This document shows, piece after piece, positions 42,193 to 55,259 of a stretch of 64,000 nucleotides of DNA. A model generated the notes under the pieces. The model saw nothing but the letters and a program-made list of their open reading frames with translations, did no database searches and was not told where the DNA came from. A program made the translations under genes and the position numbers. The stretch's first letter is position 1; every line of letters begins with the position of its first letter. The stretch comes from CAVZTA01 sp963778025 (GTDB taxonomy: Bacteria > Chloroflexota > Limnocylindria > Limnocylindrales > CSP1-4): the NCBI GenBank assembly GCA_963778025.1, contig CAVZTA010000018.1, forward strand, positions 1-64,000, written 5' to 3'.

Positions 42193-43635
42193 AGCTCCTT
42201 CGCGTCGGCGCGGTCGCGGCGGCGGAACACGTCACGGAACGTATCCGGCAGGCTCGACGCCTCGACCGTCTCCACCTCCTCGAGCGGCTCCGGCCCGCGC
42301 TGGATCTTCGCGTTGAGCAGGTACAGGAAGAGCACCAGCAGCAGCCCGTAGAGGATCACGAACATCCCGAGCGACAGCACCACGTCGATGGCGGTCAGCA
42401 CGGGCGAATGGCCATCCGAGGTCAACAGGACGTTGTAGACGACCCAGGGTTGGCGCCCGATCTCGGCGGTCCACCAGCCGGCGATGATCGCCACTTCGAC
42501 CAGGAAGACCGTGATCACGAACAGGCGCAGCACCCAGCGCGCGTCCCAGATGCGGCGCGGCCGATCCGGGTCGCCCTTCTTGCCCTTCCTGAGGAAGTAG
42601 AAGAGGCCACCCAGCAGCCCGATGGGCACGAACAGGGAGCCCAGCTCGAACATCAGGTGGTAGACCTGGAACAGCAGCGCGATCGGCGGCAGCGGCTGGC
42701 CAGGGAAGTCGTTGAGCCCCGTCACGTAGGCCTGCGGGTTGAAGTACGCCAGCACGCTCAGCAGGCAGGGGATCGAGATCCCACTGGTCGTCTGGGTCGC
42801 CACGTCGACCCAGCCGACGACGTACAGCGGAGCACACGTCGTGCCCTGCCACAGGCCTTCCATCGACGCGAGCTTGACGGGCTGCTGGTGCGTGACCTCG
42901 ATCGCCATGTTGGCGCCGAAGATGACCACGTTCGTGATCGTGAACACGATGAAGAACGGCAGGGCCAGCTTGAGATTGGCCCGGGCCAGGTCAAGATGCC
43001 GCTTCTTCAGGAGGTACCACGCGCTGACGCTGAGCATCAACGCAGCTCCCGCCGTCCAGGACGCGACGTAGACGTGGAGGAGGCGCGGGCATGAACGACG
43101 GCGTGAAGACGACGTCCGCGAAGGACGTCATGACCGCCCGTGCGGGCGCCGGGTCGCTGACGACCTCGAAGCCCTGCGGCGTCTGCATCCAGGAGTTCGC
43201 CATGAGGATCCACAGCGCACTGAAGTGGGCCCCGAACACGACCATGAACGTCGCGACGAACCACAGCCTCGGCCCGAGTCGGTTGCCGCCGAACAGCATC
43301 AGCCCGAGGAACCCGCCCTCCAGGGCGAAGGCGAACACGCCCTCCGCGGCGAGCAGGCTGCCGAAGATGTTGCCGACGAAGCGCGAGTAGTCGGCCCAGT
43401 TCATCCCGAACTCGAACTCCTGGACGATGCCCGTCGCGACACCGATGGCGAAGATCAGGCCGTAGACCTTGGTCCAGAAGAAGGCCAGCTGGCGCCACTT
43501 CGGGTCTCTTGTGCGCAGATGGGCTCCCGACACGACGAGCAGCATCAGCCCCAGGCCCATCGAGAGCGGCGGGAAGATGAAGTGGAAGCTGGCGGTGAAC
43601 GCGAACTGGATGCGGGACAGCAGCTCAGCGTCCAC
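42189..43635 (-). CDS. cydA: cytochrome bd ubiquinol oxidase subunit I, frameshifted
   Basis: About 481 aa after correction. His18 in FAFTASFHFIFPPLSMGLG corresponds to a haem axial ligand. FALEGGFLGLMLFG and WILMANSWMQTPQGFE are conserved helices, and the C-terminal half has GRQPWVVYNVLLTSDG, the CydA signature. The Q-loop is short. The frames join at about 43088 by removing one G (plus strand), restoring RLLHVYVASWTAGA, which carries the haem b558 His. CydA oxidises menaquinol/ubiquinol and reduces O2 with high affinity. It follows the SDR gene by 57 bp and leads cydB, cydD and cydC. Confidence 0.93.
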
Positions 43636-43692
43636 GGGCCCGGCCTTTCGCGGCTGCGGAGGCCGTCGATCCGGACATCGCCACTGCGCCGC

Positions 43693-44460
43693 TCAGAGCC
43701 CGACGCTGGCCTGCATCATCCCGCCGTCCGCGACATAGGTCGTCGCCGTGCCGTAGGACGCGCGGTCCGAGGCGAGGAACGCCACCAGACCGGCGATCTC
43801 CTCGGGTTCCGCGACGCGCCCGAGCGGGATGGCGCCCTCGAGCCTGGCGCGCGCGGCGGGGTCGGCGAGCGTCACCTCGTCGATCGGCGTGTGCACGGCG
43901 CCCGGCGCCACGCCGACGACGGTGATCCCGTGCGGCGCGAGCTCGACGCCCGCCGTCCGGGTGATCATCCGGACGCCGCCCTTGGCCGCGCAATACGGCG
44001 CGTTGCCGGGCATCGGCCAGTCCTCGTGGATCGACGAGATGTTGATGATCCGACCGCCGCCGCCCTGCTCGATCATCTGCTTGGCCGCGAGCTGCACGCC
44101 GAAGAACGCGCTCTTGAGGTCGATGCCGATGACCATGTCGAACTGGTGTTCGGTCGTCTCGAGCGTCGACGTGCGCGTCTCCATGCCCGCGTTGTTGACC
44201 ATGATGTCGAGTCGCCCGAAGGCCTCGACGGTCTTGTCCACGAGCTTCTGGATGTCGGCCACCGATGACACGTCGGCCTGGACGGCCTGCGCCTTGCCGC
44301 CGGCGGCCTCGATCGCCTTGACCGTTTCAGCGGCGGCGGTCTCGTTCTTGTGGAAGTTGATGGTGACAGCGGCTCCCTGCTTGCCGAGTTCCACGCTGAT
44401 CGCGTGCCCGATCCCGCTGTCACCGCCGGTGACGATGGCGGCCTTGCCCTGCAATGTCAT
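43693..44460 (-). CDS. short-chain dehydrogenase (glucose 1-dehydrogenase-like)
   Basis: 255 aa classical SDR. The NAD(P) motif TGGDSGIG (TGxxxGxG) is near residue 11, then NNAG, the catalytic Ser in NISSIHED, and the Tyr-Lys pair YCAAKGG. The closing YVADGGMMQ is typical. It most resembles the glucose 1-dehydrogenase/3-oxoacyl reductase branch. An oxidised-sugar role is suggested by the neighbouring GMC enzyme, debranching enzyme and epimerase remnant. The start ATG overlaps the stop of the epimerase remnant (ATGA). Confidence 0.85.
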   Translation of the reverse strand: MTLQGKAAIVTGGDSGIGHAISVELGKQGAAVTINFHKNETAAAETVKAIEAAGGKAQAVQADVSSVADIQKLVDKTVEAFGRLDIMVNNAGMETRTSTLETTEHQFDMVIGIDLKSAFFGVQLAAKQMIEQGGGGRIINISSIHEDWPMPGNAPYCAAKGGVRMITRTAGVELAPHGITVVGVAPGAVHTPIDEVTLADPAARARLEGAIPLGRVAEPEEIAGLVAFLASDRASYGTATTYVADGGMMQASVGL

Positions 44461-44642
44461 GCCCTTCCTCCACGTATCTCGATCGTTGGGGCGATCCCCC
44501 AGGTTCCGGTGAACGCATCCCCCGGTTCGAGACGGATGAGCGCCTCGCCGGTCTGGAACGCATCGGGCGGACAGGTCATCGGCTCGATGGCCAGGCTGAC
44601 CATCAGGATCCCCCGGCTGTGAACGGCGTGACGACGGTCGGC
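44457..44642 (-). pseudogene. C-terminal remnant of an aldose 1-epimerase
   Basis: About 60 codons immediately after the MFS stop read through LAIEPMTCPPDAFQTGEALI and RLEPGDAFTGTWGIAPTIE to a TGA overlapping the SDR ATG. The EPMTxPPDAF and LxPGxxxxxxW pattern is the C-terminal end of galactose mutarotase-like enzymes, normally about 300 aa. No N-terminal part is found in the other frames through the MFS gene. It is too short for the full fold, so it is treated as a remnant. An internal ATG at 44603 could start a 48-aa product. Confidence 0.6.
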
Positions 44643-44643
44643 G

Positions 44644-45822
44644 TCAGGTCGAGAGCGGACGACCTCGCACCACGCGGAAGGAGAGCAAGCCCATGACCAG
44701 CGCGACGATCGCCACGGCGCCGAAGATCGCCGTGAAGCTCAGCCCCGCGTGCTCCTCGAGCGGGCCGATCCCGAACGCCGCGAGTCCATAGCCCATCTGG
44801 TAGAAGGCGATCAGGAGCCCTGCGAGAGCCGCGAGCTCGCGCTGACCGAAGCTGATGGTCAAGGGCAGGAGCGCCGAGCAGCCAAGGCCCGCCAGGCCGA
44901 AGGCCAGGATGCCCGCGGGTAGCGAGCCCGATGGCAGGACGGCCAGGACCCCCATCGCCGCGGCGGCCACGAAGGGCAGCATCCGGTACGTGTTCGTCTG
45001 CGGGAAGGAGCGCTCGATCGCCGCGAACAGCACGCGTCCGACCGTGACCATGCCCCAGAAGGTCGTCAGCGCGAGAGACGCCACGGCCGTCGAGGCGCCC
45101 AGATCGCTCGACATGTACAGCGTCGCCCAGTTGCCGTTCGTCGTCTCCACGACTCCGTAGAGCAGCGCGAACCCGGCGAAGAGCCAGAAGCGCTGTGGCA
45201 ACCCTGCCCGCGCGTTCCCGGCCGCCCGATCGCCGGACGGACTCGGGATGGCGAGCGGGAGACCCAGGCTGAAGGCGATGAGCCCGGCCAGGAGCACCGC
45301 GACCACCGCGGGCAGGCCCCACCACAGGCCGAGGCCCAGGAAGACCGCCACGAGCACCGGCGCCAGCGCCGTGCCGAGGCCGAGCAATGCGTTCAGGTAC
45401 AGGACCGCGCGGTCTGCCGCCGCGGCGAAGAACGCCGCCGCGTACTCGTTGATCGCCGGGACCGTCAGGCCGAAGCCGATCCCGAGGCTCGTCGTGGCCA
45501 GCAGGAGGATCGCATAGGGCAGCGCGCCCGCTCCGATGAAGGACTGGCTGATGACGAGCAGCGACATCGCCGCCAGGTCCCCGACGAGCCCGGCCAGGAA
45601 CACCTGCTTGATGCTGAACCTGCCGATGAGGGTCGGCCCGGCGAGGGCCGAACCGATGGCCGCGAGCGCCTGTGGCAGGAACAGCCCGCCGTAGGCCGTG
45701 CTGGTCAGCCCGTAGTACTCCGGGCTCGTGAGGATCGAGCTCGCAGCAGGGAACGTGACCAGCGCGACTCCCTGGACGAGCCCCGCTGCGTAGACCGCGA
45801 CGACCTCGCGTCGACCCGCCAT
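44644..45822 (-). CDS. MFS transporter
   Basis: 392 aa with about 12 hydrophobic helices (VAVYAAGLVQGVALVTFPAA, AGALPYAILLLATTSLGIGF, FWLFAGFALLYGVVETTNGN, GILAFGLAGLGCSALLPLTI). The conserved N-terminal half loop reads IGRFSIKQVFLAGL, and the ETTNGNWATLY segment resembles the sugar-transporter-like FGHS/FucP group. The substrate is not determined. It lies 27 bp after the GMC gene; sugar or sugar-acid uptake is inferred from neighbours only. Confidence 0.82.
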   Translation of the reverse strand: MAGRREVVAVYAAGLVQGVALVTFPAASSILTSPEYYGLTSTAYGGLFLPQALAAIGSALAGPTLIGRFSIKQVFLAGLVGDLAAMSLLVISQSFIGAGALPYAILLLATTSLGIGFGLTVPAINEYAAAFFAAAADRAVLYLNALLGLGTALAPVLVAVFLGLGLWWGLPAVVAVLLAGLIAFSLGLPLAIPSPSGDRAAGNARAGLPQRFWLFAGFALLYGVVETTNGNWATLYMSSDLGASTAVASLALTTFWGMVTVGRVLFAAIERSFPQTNTYRMLPFVAAAAMGVLAVLPSGSLPAGILAFGLAGLGCSALLPLTISFGQRELAALAGLLIAFYQMGYGLAAFGIGPLEEHAGLSFTAIFGAVAIVALVMGLLSFRVVRGRPLST

Positions 45823-45849
45823 CGGCTTCGAGCATCGATGGGGACTGGA

Positions 45850-47455
45850 CTAGCGCGGCGACCCGGCGCCGACCGGAACGGCTTCCGCCGGAGGCAGCCC
45901 CAAGCCGCTCGAGCAGGTGGTCGCCGACGCGCAACGCGTTGGCGATCGCCGTGAGGGCCGGGTTCACCGCGCCGATGCTCGGGAAGAAGCTGGTGTCGAC
46001 GACGTACAGGTTGTCGAGCTCGTGGGCCTTGCAGTCGACGTCGAGGACGGAGGAGGTCGGATCGGCCCCGAATCGCACGGTGCCCGCCTGGTGAGCGACG
46101 CCCGCGATCGGGATGTCGTTCTTGAGGTAGGTCGTGCGCGGCAGCAGGTGGTCGGGGTGCATGCCCAGGTGGCCGAGCATCGACTTGAGCTTGCCGTACA
46201 GCTGCTTCTTCGGTTCCTGGTTGTTGTAGGTGTAGGCGAGGGTGATGTTGCCGTCCCGGGCGAGCGTCACGCGGTTCTCGGGACGCGGCAGGTCCTCGGT
46301 CGACAACCAGAAGTCGACGGCGTGCGTGGCCACCTCGTCGAGCGAGAAGGTCGGCGCGAGCTTGGTCTGGATCGGCTTCTCGCCACGGAACATCGGCGCG
46401 GTCGACTTGCCGACCATCTGGATGTTGCCCATCGGGTACTCGAACCCGGGCATCCCGAAGTAGAAGTCGTTGACGCCGAGCGTCTTCTGGAACTTCGTCG
46501 GGTTCGGTTCCTTCGAGATGGCCAGGACGGCCGTGCTGTTGTGGAACATGTAGTTGCGGCCGACCTGGTCGGAGCCGTTGGCCAGGCCGTTCGGATGCCG
46601 GTCGCTCGCCGAGGCGAGCAGGAGGGCCGCGGAGTTCGCGGCGCCGGCGGAGACGACGACGATGTCGCCCGTGAACGTGGTCCGCTCGCCCGCGTGGTCG
46701 ACCTCGACACCGGTGACGGTCGTTCCCGCGCCGTCCGTGATCAGGCGGGTCGCCCGGGCGTTCGTGATGAGCGTGACGTTGGGATGCTGGAGTGCCGGAC
46801 GGACGCCGAAGATCTCGGCGTCGGACTTGCCCATCACGAGCGACGGGAACCCGTCACACGTCTGGCATCGGATACACACGCTGTTGGGCCGATCGCCTTC
46901 GAGCAGCCGGATGCCGCACGGGGCGTGGAACGGGTGGTACCCGGCGCGCTCCAGGTCGTCCGAGAGCTGCTGGATGCGCGGCTCGTGCGTGACGGCAGGG
47001 AAGGGGTAGGCACCGCTCGCCCGGGGCTCGGTCGGATCCTCGGTGTGGTCGCCGTGGACCTCGTACAGCCGTTCCGCCTTCGTGTAGTAGGGCTCGAACT
47101 CGTCATACGAGATGGGCCACGCGGGCGAGATCCCGTCGTGGTGACGGAGCTCGCCGAAGTCCTGCGCGCGGAGCCGGTAGAGCGCCGCGCCGTAGAACTT
47201 GGTCTGGCCGCCGACGTAGTAGTGGATGCCCGGCTGGAAGGCCTTGCCGTGGTCGTCGTACCACGTGTCCTTGGCCACGTAGCGGTTCTTGACGAAGACC
47301 TCGTCGGCGTCCCAGTTCTCGATCTCGCGCGGCAGCCAGTCACCGCGCTCGAGGATCAGGATCCGCTTGCCGGATGGCGCCAGGTGCCCGGCGAGCGTGC
47401 CACCGCCTGCGCCGCTGCCGATGATGATGACGTCGTAGTCCCGCTCGCCGATCAT
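45850..47455 (-). CDS. GMC family FAD oxidoreductase, frameshift near the C-terminus
   Basis: About 534 aa after correction. The ADP-binding motif VIIIGSGAGGGTLAGHLA lies near residue 9, then YYVGGQTKFYGAALYRLRAQ. A Cys cluster CIRCQTCDGFPS and the C-terminal catalytic region VAHQAGTVRFG with AVNPALTAIANALR (His and Asn/His pair) follow. This branch resembles glucose/choline-type and pyranose-oxidase-like bacterial GMC enzymes. Removing one base from the run at 45898-45901 replaces a long run-on with LPPAEAVPVGAGSPR and a TAG at 45850. ATG 47455 overlaps the ndh stop (ATGA). The electron acceptor may be a quinone or cytochrome. Confidence 0.85.
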
Positions 47456-48795
47456 GTCGTACCTCGCTGCGACCCCGCGCCGACCGGCGTGGCTTCCTGC
47501 TCTTCGTCGTCGTCGCCCCAGTCGATCCGAGACTCGTCGCTCCGATCGAGCATCTGGGCGCCGCGCGTCTTGCCGAAGTAGTCGCCCGCCCACGCGACGA
47601 ACGCGTTGACGCGGTTCTGGCCGCCGGACATCAGGGCGGCATGGACGCCCAGCCAGGCCGCGAAGGCGAGCTTGCCGTGGATCTCCGCGCCGTGGACGTT
47701 CGCGACGGCGGCCCCTCGGCCGATCATCGCCATCGTGCCCTTGTCGAGGTAGTGGAACGGCGAGCCCGACTTGCCGTCGATCGCGGCGCGGATGTTCTTG
47801 GCGGCGTGCTCGCCGCTCTGCATCGCGACGGACCCGAGTTGCGGATGCGTCTTGCCCGCGGCCTTCGTGTCGGGGATGTTCGCGATGTCGCCGGCGACGT
47901 AGACGCCCGGGAAGCCGGCGACCGCCAGGTCGGGTCCGACGTCGATGCGCCCACCCCGGCCCTGCGCCATGCCCGACGTGCCGGCGATCGGCGCGGCCTT
48001 CAGGCCACCGCCCCACACGACGCACCGCGTCTTGATCGTCGACCCGTCGCTGAGGGTCACATGGTCGGCGGCGATGGCCGTCACGCCCGTCCCGAACCGG
48101 AGGTCGACGCCGTCGTCCGCCAGGACCTTGGCGGTGTAGGTGTGGGCCTTGGCGGCGAACATCGACAGCAGCTCGGGGCCGTGGTTGACGAGATGGACCT
48201 TGGCCGCGCCCGGCGGCAGGTCGTGGTACTCGGTCGCGATGGTCGTGTTGATCATCTCGGCAAGCGCTCCCGCGACCTCGACACCGGTCGGACCACCACC
48301 GACGATCACGAAGTCCAGCGCGCCCTGGTCGATGAGCGCCCGATCGCGGTCGGCCTCCTCGAACAGGCTCAGGATGCGCGACCGGAGCCGCGTCGCGTCA
48401 TCGAGCGAATAGAGCGGGTACGCATACTGATCGGCACCCGGGGTGTGGAAGAACTCGGGCTGCGAGCCCGCGGCCAGGACGAGGTAGTCCGCGTCGAATG
48501 TCTGGCCATCGGTGAGGGTCACGGTGCGCGTCGTGGGGTCGATCCGCGCGGCCTCGCCGAGCTTGATCGCGAAGTTGCCATGCTTCCGTGCGGCCTTGCG
48601 CAGCGGATACGCGATGTCGCTGGCCGCGAGCATCGAGGTCGCGACCTGGTACAGGAGCGGCAGGAACTGGTGATAGTTGTTGCGATCGATCAGCGTGACG
48701 TCGATGTCGTCGTGTTTCGCCAGCTCGCGGGCCGCGCCGATGCCGGCGAATCCGCCGCCCACGACGACGACGCGCGTCGGTCCGGTCTGGGTCAT
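47452..48795 (-). CDS. ndh: type II NADH dehydrogenase (NDH-2)
   Basis: 447 aa. The FAD motif VVVVGGGFAGIGAARELA is at the N-terminus, VTLIDRNNYHQFLPLLYQVA is the NDH-2 hallmark, and the second Rossmann motif is DFVIVGGGPTGVEVAGALAE (NADH). GVYVAGDIANIP and AMQSGEHAAKNI are the C-terminal FAD/quinone segments, followed by a membrane-associating helix and an acidic tail. It is a single-subunit, non-proton-pumping enzyme feeding quinol to the bd oxidase encoded downstream. ATG 48795 is set by the conserved N-terminus; the stop overlaps the GMC start. Confidence 0.93.
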   Translation of the reverse strand: MTQTGPTRVVVVGGGFAGIGAARELAKHDDIDVTLIDRNNYHQFLPLLYQVATSMLAASDIAYPLRKAARKHGNFAIKLGEAARIDPTTRTVTLTDGQTFDADYLVLAAGSQPEFFHTPGADQYAYPLYSLDDATRLRSRILSLFEEADRDRALIDQGALDFVIVGGGPTGVEVAGALAEMINTTIATEYHDLPPGAAKVHLVNHGPELLSMFAAKAHTYTAKVLADDGVDLRFGTGVTAIAADHVTLSDGSTIKTRCVVWGGGLKAAPIAGTSGMAQGRGGRIDVGPDLAVAGFPGVYVAGDIANIPDTKAAGKTHPQLGSVAMQSGEHAAKNIRAAIDGKSGSPFHYLDKGTMAMIGRGAAVANVHGAEIHGKLAFAAWLGVHAALMSGGQNRVNAFVAWAGDYFGKTRGAQMLDRSDESRIDWGDDDEEQEATPVGAGSQRGTT

Positions 48796-50910
48796 CGTCT
48801 CGTCCTCTCGCCTGCGGCGCGGCTTCGGGGCCGATGCCCGTTGCCATTCCCGGGATCGGCCGTTGTCGAGCGCGTACACGTCCACGTCCGAACGCGTCGA
48901 TCCGACCCCAGCGGCCGGGGATGTCGAGCAGCTCCAGGTGGCCGATGCTGGCCGGCAGCGCGGGATCGACGACGAGGTGGTCGCCGAGCGGTTCGAGGCC
49001 GAGCATCGTCCGGAGCAGGAGGAGCGGCGCACCGGTCGACCACGCCTGCGGGCTGCAGGCGGTCGGGTACTGGACCGGGTACCGGGTCAGCTCCCGGTCG
49101 TAGCCGCCGAACGCCTCAGGCAGCCGGCCGTCGAACAGCTCCGCCGCGTCGAGGATGCCCGGCCGCGATGCGCGCGGCCTCCTCCTTGAACCCGTAGCGT
49201 CGCAACCCCCAGGCGATGAACGAGTTGTCGAACGGCCAGACGGTCCCGAGGTGGTAGCCGATGGGGTTGTAGCGTCCCTCGCCCTCGGCCATCGTGCGAA
49301 CGCCCCAGCCGGAGAAGAGTCGGGGGCCCATGAGGTGGCCCACGACGGCCTTGGCCTTGCTCTCGTCGACGATGCCACTCCACAGCAGGTGGCCGATGTT
49401 GGAGGCGAGGGCGTCGACCTGGTTGCCTTCGGGATCCAGCGCGAGCGCGTAGTACTCGCCGTCCTTGATCCAGAAATCCCGGTTGAACCGTCGCTTGAGG
49501 TCGGCGGCCTCCTTGTCGAGCCGGTCGGCGTACTCCGGGTCCTTCCACACGAGCCGTGCCAGGCGCGCACCACGGACCTTCGCGTCGTAGGCGTACCCCT
49601 GGAGCTCACAGGTGGCGCGCGGGAAGCCGGGTAGCCGCCCGTCCTTGAACGCGATCGAGTTCCACGAGTCCTTCCAGGCCTGGTTCTCGAGCCCGGTCTT
49701 CTCGTTCCGACGCTTGTACGAGATGTAGCCGTTGCCCAGCAGGTCGGCGTACTGGTCGATCCACTGCAACGCCGCGCGGGCCTCGAACTCGAGCTCGCGG
49801 ACCAGCTTGCGGTCGCCGGTCCAGCGCTCGTACTCGTCGAGCAGCACGACGTACAGCGGCGTGGCATCGGCCGCGCCGTAGTAGGGCGAGTGCGGGCGCT
49901 CCTCGAACGCGGCCATCTCGCCGTAGCGCATCTCGTGGAGGATCCGACCGGGGTCCTCATCGCGGAAGTCGTCGACTCGGCTGCCCTGCCACGCCCCGAG
50001 GACCCGCAGGGTCGCCTCCGCGAGCTCGGGCGTGAACGGGAGCGTCTGCAGGCTGGTGAGGATGCTGTCGCGACCGAACATGGTCATGAACCACGGCAGG
50101 CCGGCGGCGGGCAGGCTCTTGCCGCCGGCGACGGGAGGCGAGAATCGGAGTGCCGCGAGATCGATCAGGCTGCGCCGATAGGTCTGCTTCAGCGGCTCCC
50201 AGTCGCACTCGAGACGCGGGGCATCGTCGATCCACGTCCTCGAGGCCGCGTTCCATGTTCGGTCGAGCCTGCTTGCGGCCACGCCCGTACTTCGTGCTCT
50301 CGTGCGTGCCGCCGGCGCCCGCCTTGGCGGTGACCACGCTGAGGTCCGTCGACCACGTGCCGTGCGGCTCGATCCGGACGTCGAAGGAGAGTCCGTCCCG
50401 GTCGACCTTCGCGGGGGCGGTCGCGGAGATCACGGTCTCGCGCCGGAACGTGTCGCGCTGGTAGCCGAGGTGGAGCTGGGCGTCGGAGATCTCGCTCGAG
50501 TACTCCCCCAGCTTCGCGAGCGCGTCCTTGATCTCGAACAGGTCGGCGAAGTCGCTGGCGGCGTCCAGGCGAACGGCGAGGTCGACCGGCTTGTCGTCGT
50601 GATTGATGATCGTCAGCTCCTCGTGGAAGCCGTCCCCGACGGCCCGCTGGCGGATCACCGACAGCTTGGCGTCGACGTAGACCGTCCCGGTGCCGGGCAC
50701 GAGGAAGAAGCGCGTCTCGAAGTACTGGATGTCGTCGGTCGACAGCGAGTTGAGCCGCTGGCCATCGATGGTCAGGACCCAGCGCGACAGGAAGCGCGTG
50801 TCGAAGGAGAAGAGACCGGTGGGGTCGGTCGCCGACGCCTCGATGTCGCCGCGCTCGTCGCTCACGACGAAGGTGTTGCCGTCGAGGATCCGGACCATGC
50901 GCTCCGCCAT
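48792..50910 (-). CDS. amylo-alpha-1,6-glucosidase (glycogen debranching type), frameshifted
   Basis: About 680-700 aa. The N-terminal domain (PF14742-like) has LDGNTFVVSDERGDIEA and GLFSFDTRFLSRW. The catalytic (alpha/alpha)6 barrel has LPWFMTMFGRDSILTSLQTL and NEKTGLENQAWKDSWNSIAF, and the end has VQYPTACSPQAWSTGA. The frames join by removing one base near 50236 (GLED/WIDDAPRL) and one near 49159 (RIAAG/ILDAAELFDG). The last residues after DIPGRWGRIDAFG cannot be placed confidently. A further shift would let the gene end in the ATGA shared with ndh at 48792. It debranches glycogen-like glucans. AAGGAG lies 6 nt before ATG 50910. Confidence 0.85.
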
Positions 50911-50912
50911 GA

Positions 50913-51305
50913 CTAGCTCCTTCGCCGGCCGACGCTGCGATCCGATGCGGTCGCGGGCGGTGCGGTCGGGGCTGGGAAGAGGCGCTGCACCCGGACGAGC
51001 AGCATCGGGTCGCCGTCCATCGAGACGGCGCCGCGCAACATCGCAGCCAGCGGGTTGACCTTGCCCTCGGCGACATCGTCGAAGTGCGCTCGATCGGCCC
51101 GGATGACCGCGTCGGCCGGGTCATCCGACGAGGTGACGGTCAGGTCCCCCTTCGCGATCGTCAGGAGCCAGTGGTCGACCCGGTCACCGTCGGCGATGTC
51201 GAAGCGCACGGAGCCCGTGATCCCTCCGAGCACCGGCGCGTGACCGCGTCGACCCAGGTCGTCGAAGAATCGTGCCGTCGTGTCGGTCAGCGTGGTTCGG
51301 GTCAT
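50913..51305 (-). CDS. SCP2 sterol-binding-like domain protein
   Basis: 130 aa. The segments GSVRFDIADGDRVDHWLLTI, DLTVTSSDDPADAVIRADRA and FDDVAEGKVNPLAAMLRGAV, closing with GDPMLLVRVQRLFP, follow the SCP2 pattern (hydrophobic lipid-binding strand-helix fold). AGGGGG precedes ATG 51305. It ends 2 bp before the debranching-enzyme gene and is the first gene of the long minus-strand cluster. An upstream open frame ending at 51302 overlaps its start (ATGA). The ligand is unknown. Confidence 0.72.
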   Translation of the reverse strand: MTRTTLTDTTARFFDDLGRRGHAPVLGGITGSVRFDIADGDRVDHWLLTIAKGDLTVTSSDDPADAVIRADRAHFDDVAEGKVNPLAAMLRGAVSMDGDPMLLVRVQRLFPAPTAPPATASDRSVGRRRS

Positions 51306-51636
51306 GTCGCAGCCCCCTGATGCGCCGGTCGACGCACCGTCATCGCGCGGTCCACGACGGACCGATCCGTCATGCCAGGCGACGCGGACGAGGAGGACCA
51401 GCTCTTGGGGCGATACCGTGGAGCCGGATCGCTGGCACCGACGGCGGTGGCTCGCCCATCCGGCACCGTAGGTCGCCGATACCCGAGGGCAAAGGGCATC
51501 CGCAGGCCTGTGGCGAGGGGGGGTGTATCCCCCGGGCGGTGGGCAGCCTGCCGGCCCGTCGCCTCGCTGACGTTGGGCCGGCGCAGCCGTTCGCGAAGGC
51601 AGGGAAGGGCGTCCTGCGACGACCGATGCGCGACTA

Positions 51637-51648
51637 GAACACCTGTAC
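51637..51648 (+). promoter_or_regulatory. LexA/DinR-like box upstream of uvrA
   Basis: GAACACCTGTAC is a GAAC-N4-GTTC element with one mismatch, placed just upstream of the predicted -10 box as at uvrB. It is weaker than the uvrB box. Confidence 0.45.
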
Positions 51649-51666
51649 CAAATCGACGCATCAGCG

Positions 51667-51672
51667 TAAACT
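51667..51672 (+). promoter_or_regulatory. predicted -10 box of uvrA, leaderless spacing
   Basis: TAAACT followed by exactly 6 nt and the GTG start of uvrA. Confidence 0.5.
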
Positions 51673-51678
51673 GGGACC

Positions 51679-54760
<3,082 letters not shown>

Positions 54761-54809
54761 CCCGCCCGGCGGTCGCCCGGCGACACCGCCCGCGCCGCCG
54801 ACCGGCGGC

Positions 54810-54815
54810 TACGAT
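54810..54815 (+). promoter_or_regulatory. predicted -10 box, leaderless spacing
   Basis: TACGAT followed by exactly 6 nt and ATG 54822. It lies 50 bp after the uvrA stop. Confidence 0.45.
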
Positions 54816-54821
54816 GGCTGC

Positions 54822-55259
54822 ATGCCGGAGATCGACTTCGCGTTCCTCGCCGACGCCGCCGAGACCTCACCCGGACAGAAGTTCCACGTGCTCGGCGGGG
54901 GCATCACGCGGATCGGCGGACGGGCGTTCCCGTTGCGCCACCCGCACCTCGCCCTGGTCGTCGCACTGACCGTGACGGCACCCGAGACGGAGCGGGAGCA
55001 CGAGCTGCGGATCGTCCTGCTCGACCCGGACGGCCGCGAGGTGACGGGCGCCACGGGGTCGTTGGTGGCGCGCGGCCACGGTGACGGCCGTGACGCCATC
55101 CTGACCTTCAGCATCGACCTCTGGAACCTCACGTTTCCGACGCCCGGTGATTACTCGTTCCGCCTCCTCGTCAACGGCTCGGAGCGCAAGCGGCTGCCGC
55201 TGCTGCTGGTGGGACCGGGGGAGGGCGGTGGCCGGCCGGTGGGACCCGGCCCCGGGTGA
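54822..55259 (+). CDS. DUF6941-like conserved protein
   Basis: 145 aa beta-rich protein. The opening IDFAFLADAAETSPGQKFHV, LGGGITRI, and later LALVVALTVTAPETEREHEL and TFPTPGDYSFRLLVNGSERK match the small conserved family annotated as DUF6941 in high-GC bacteria, whose function is unknown. ATG 54822 is chosen on the leaderless-type box; longer upstream readings lack support. The stop is overlapped by the next GTG (GTGA). Confidence 0.7.
   Translation: MPEIDFAFLADAAETSPGQKFHVLGGGITRIGGRAFPLRHPHLALVVALTVTAPETEREHELRIVLLDPDGREVTGATGSLVARGHGDGRDAILTFSIDLWNLTFPTPGDYSFRLLVNGSERKRLPLLLVGPGEGGGRPVGPGPG

Larger units (their letters stand above)
51306..51678. other. 373-bp divergent intergenic region between the SCP2-like gene and uvrA
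   Basis: Contains the uvrA SOS-like box and -10 at its right end. The region near 51635-51660 is the most AT-rich stretch and may also hold the minus-strand promoter. No RNA gene or complete protein gene is evident. On the minus strand one frame stays open across it, ending at 51302, but its codon pattern gives no support for coding. Confidence 0.5.
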
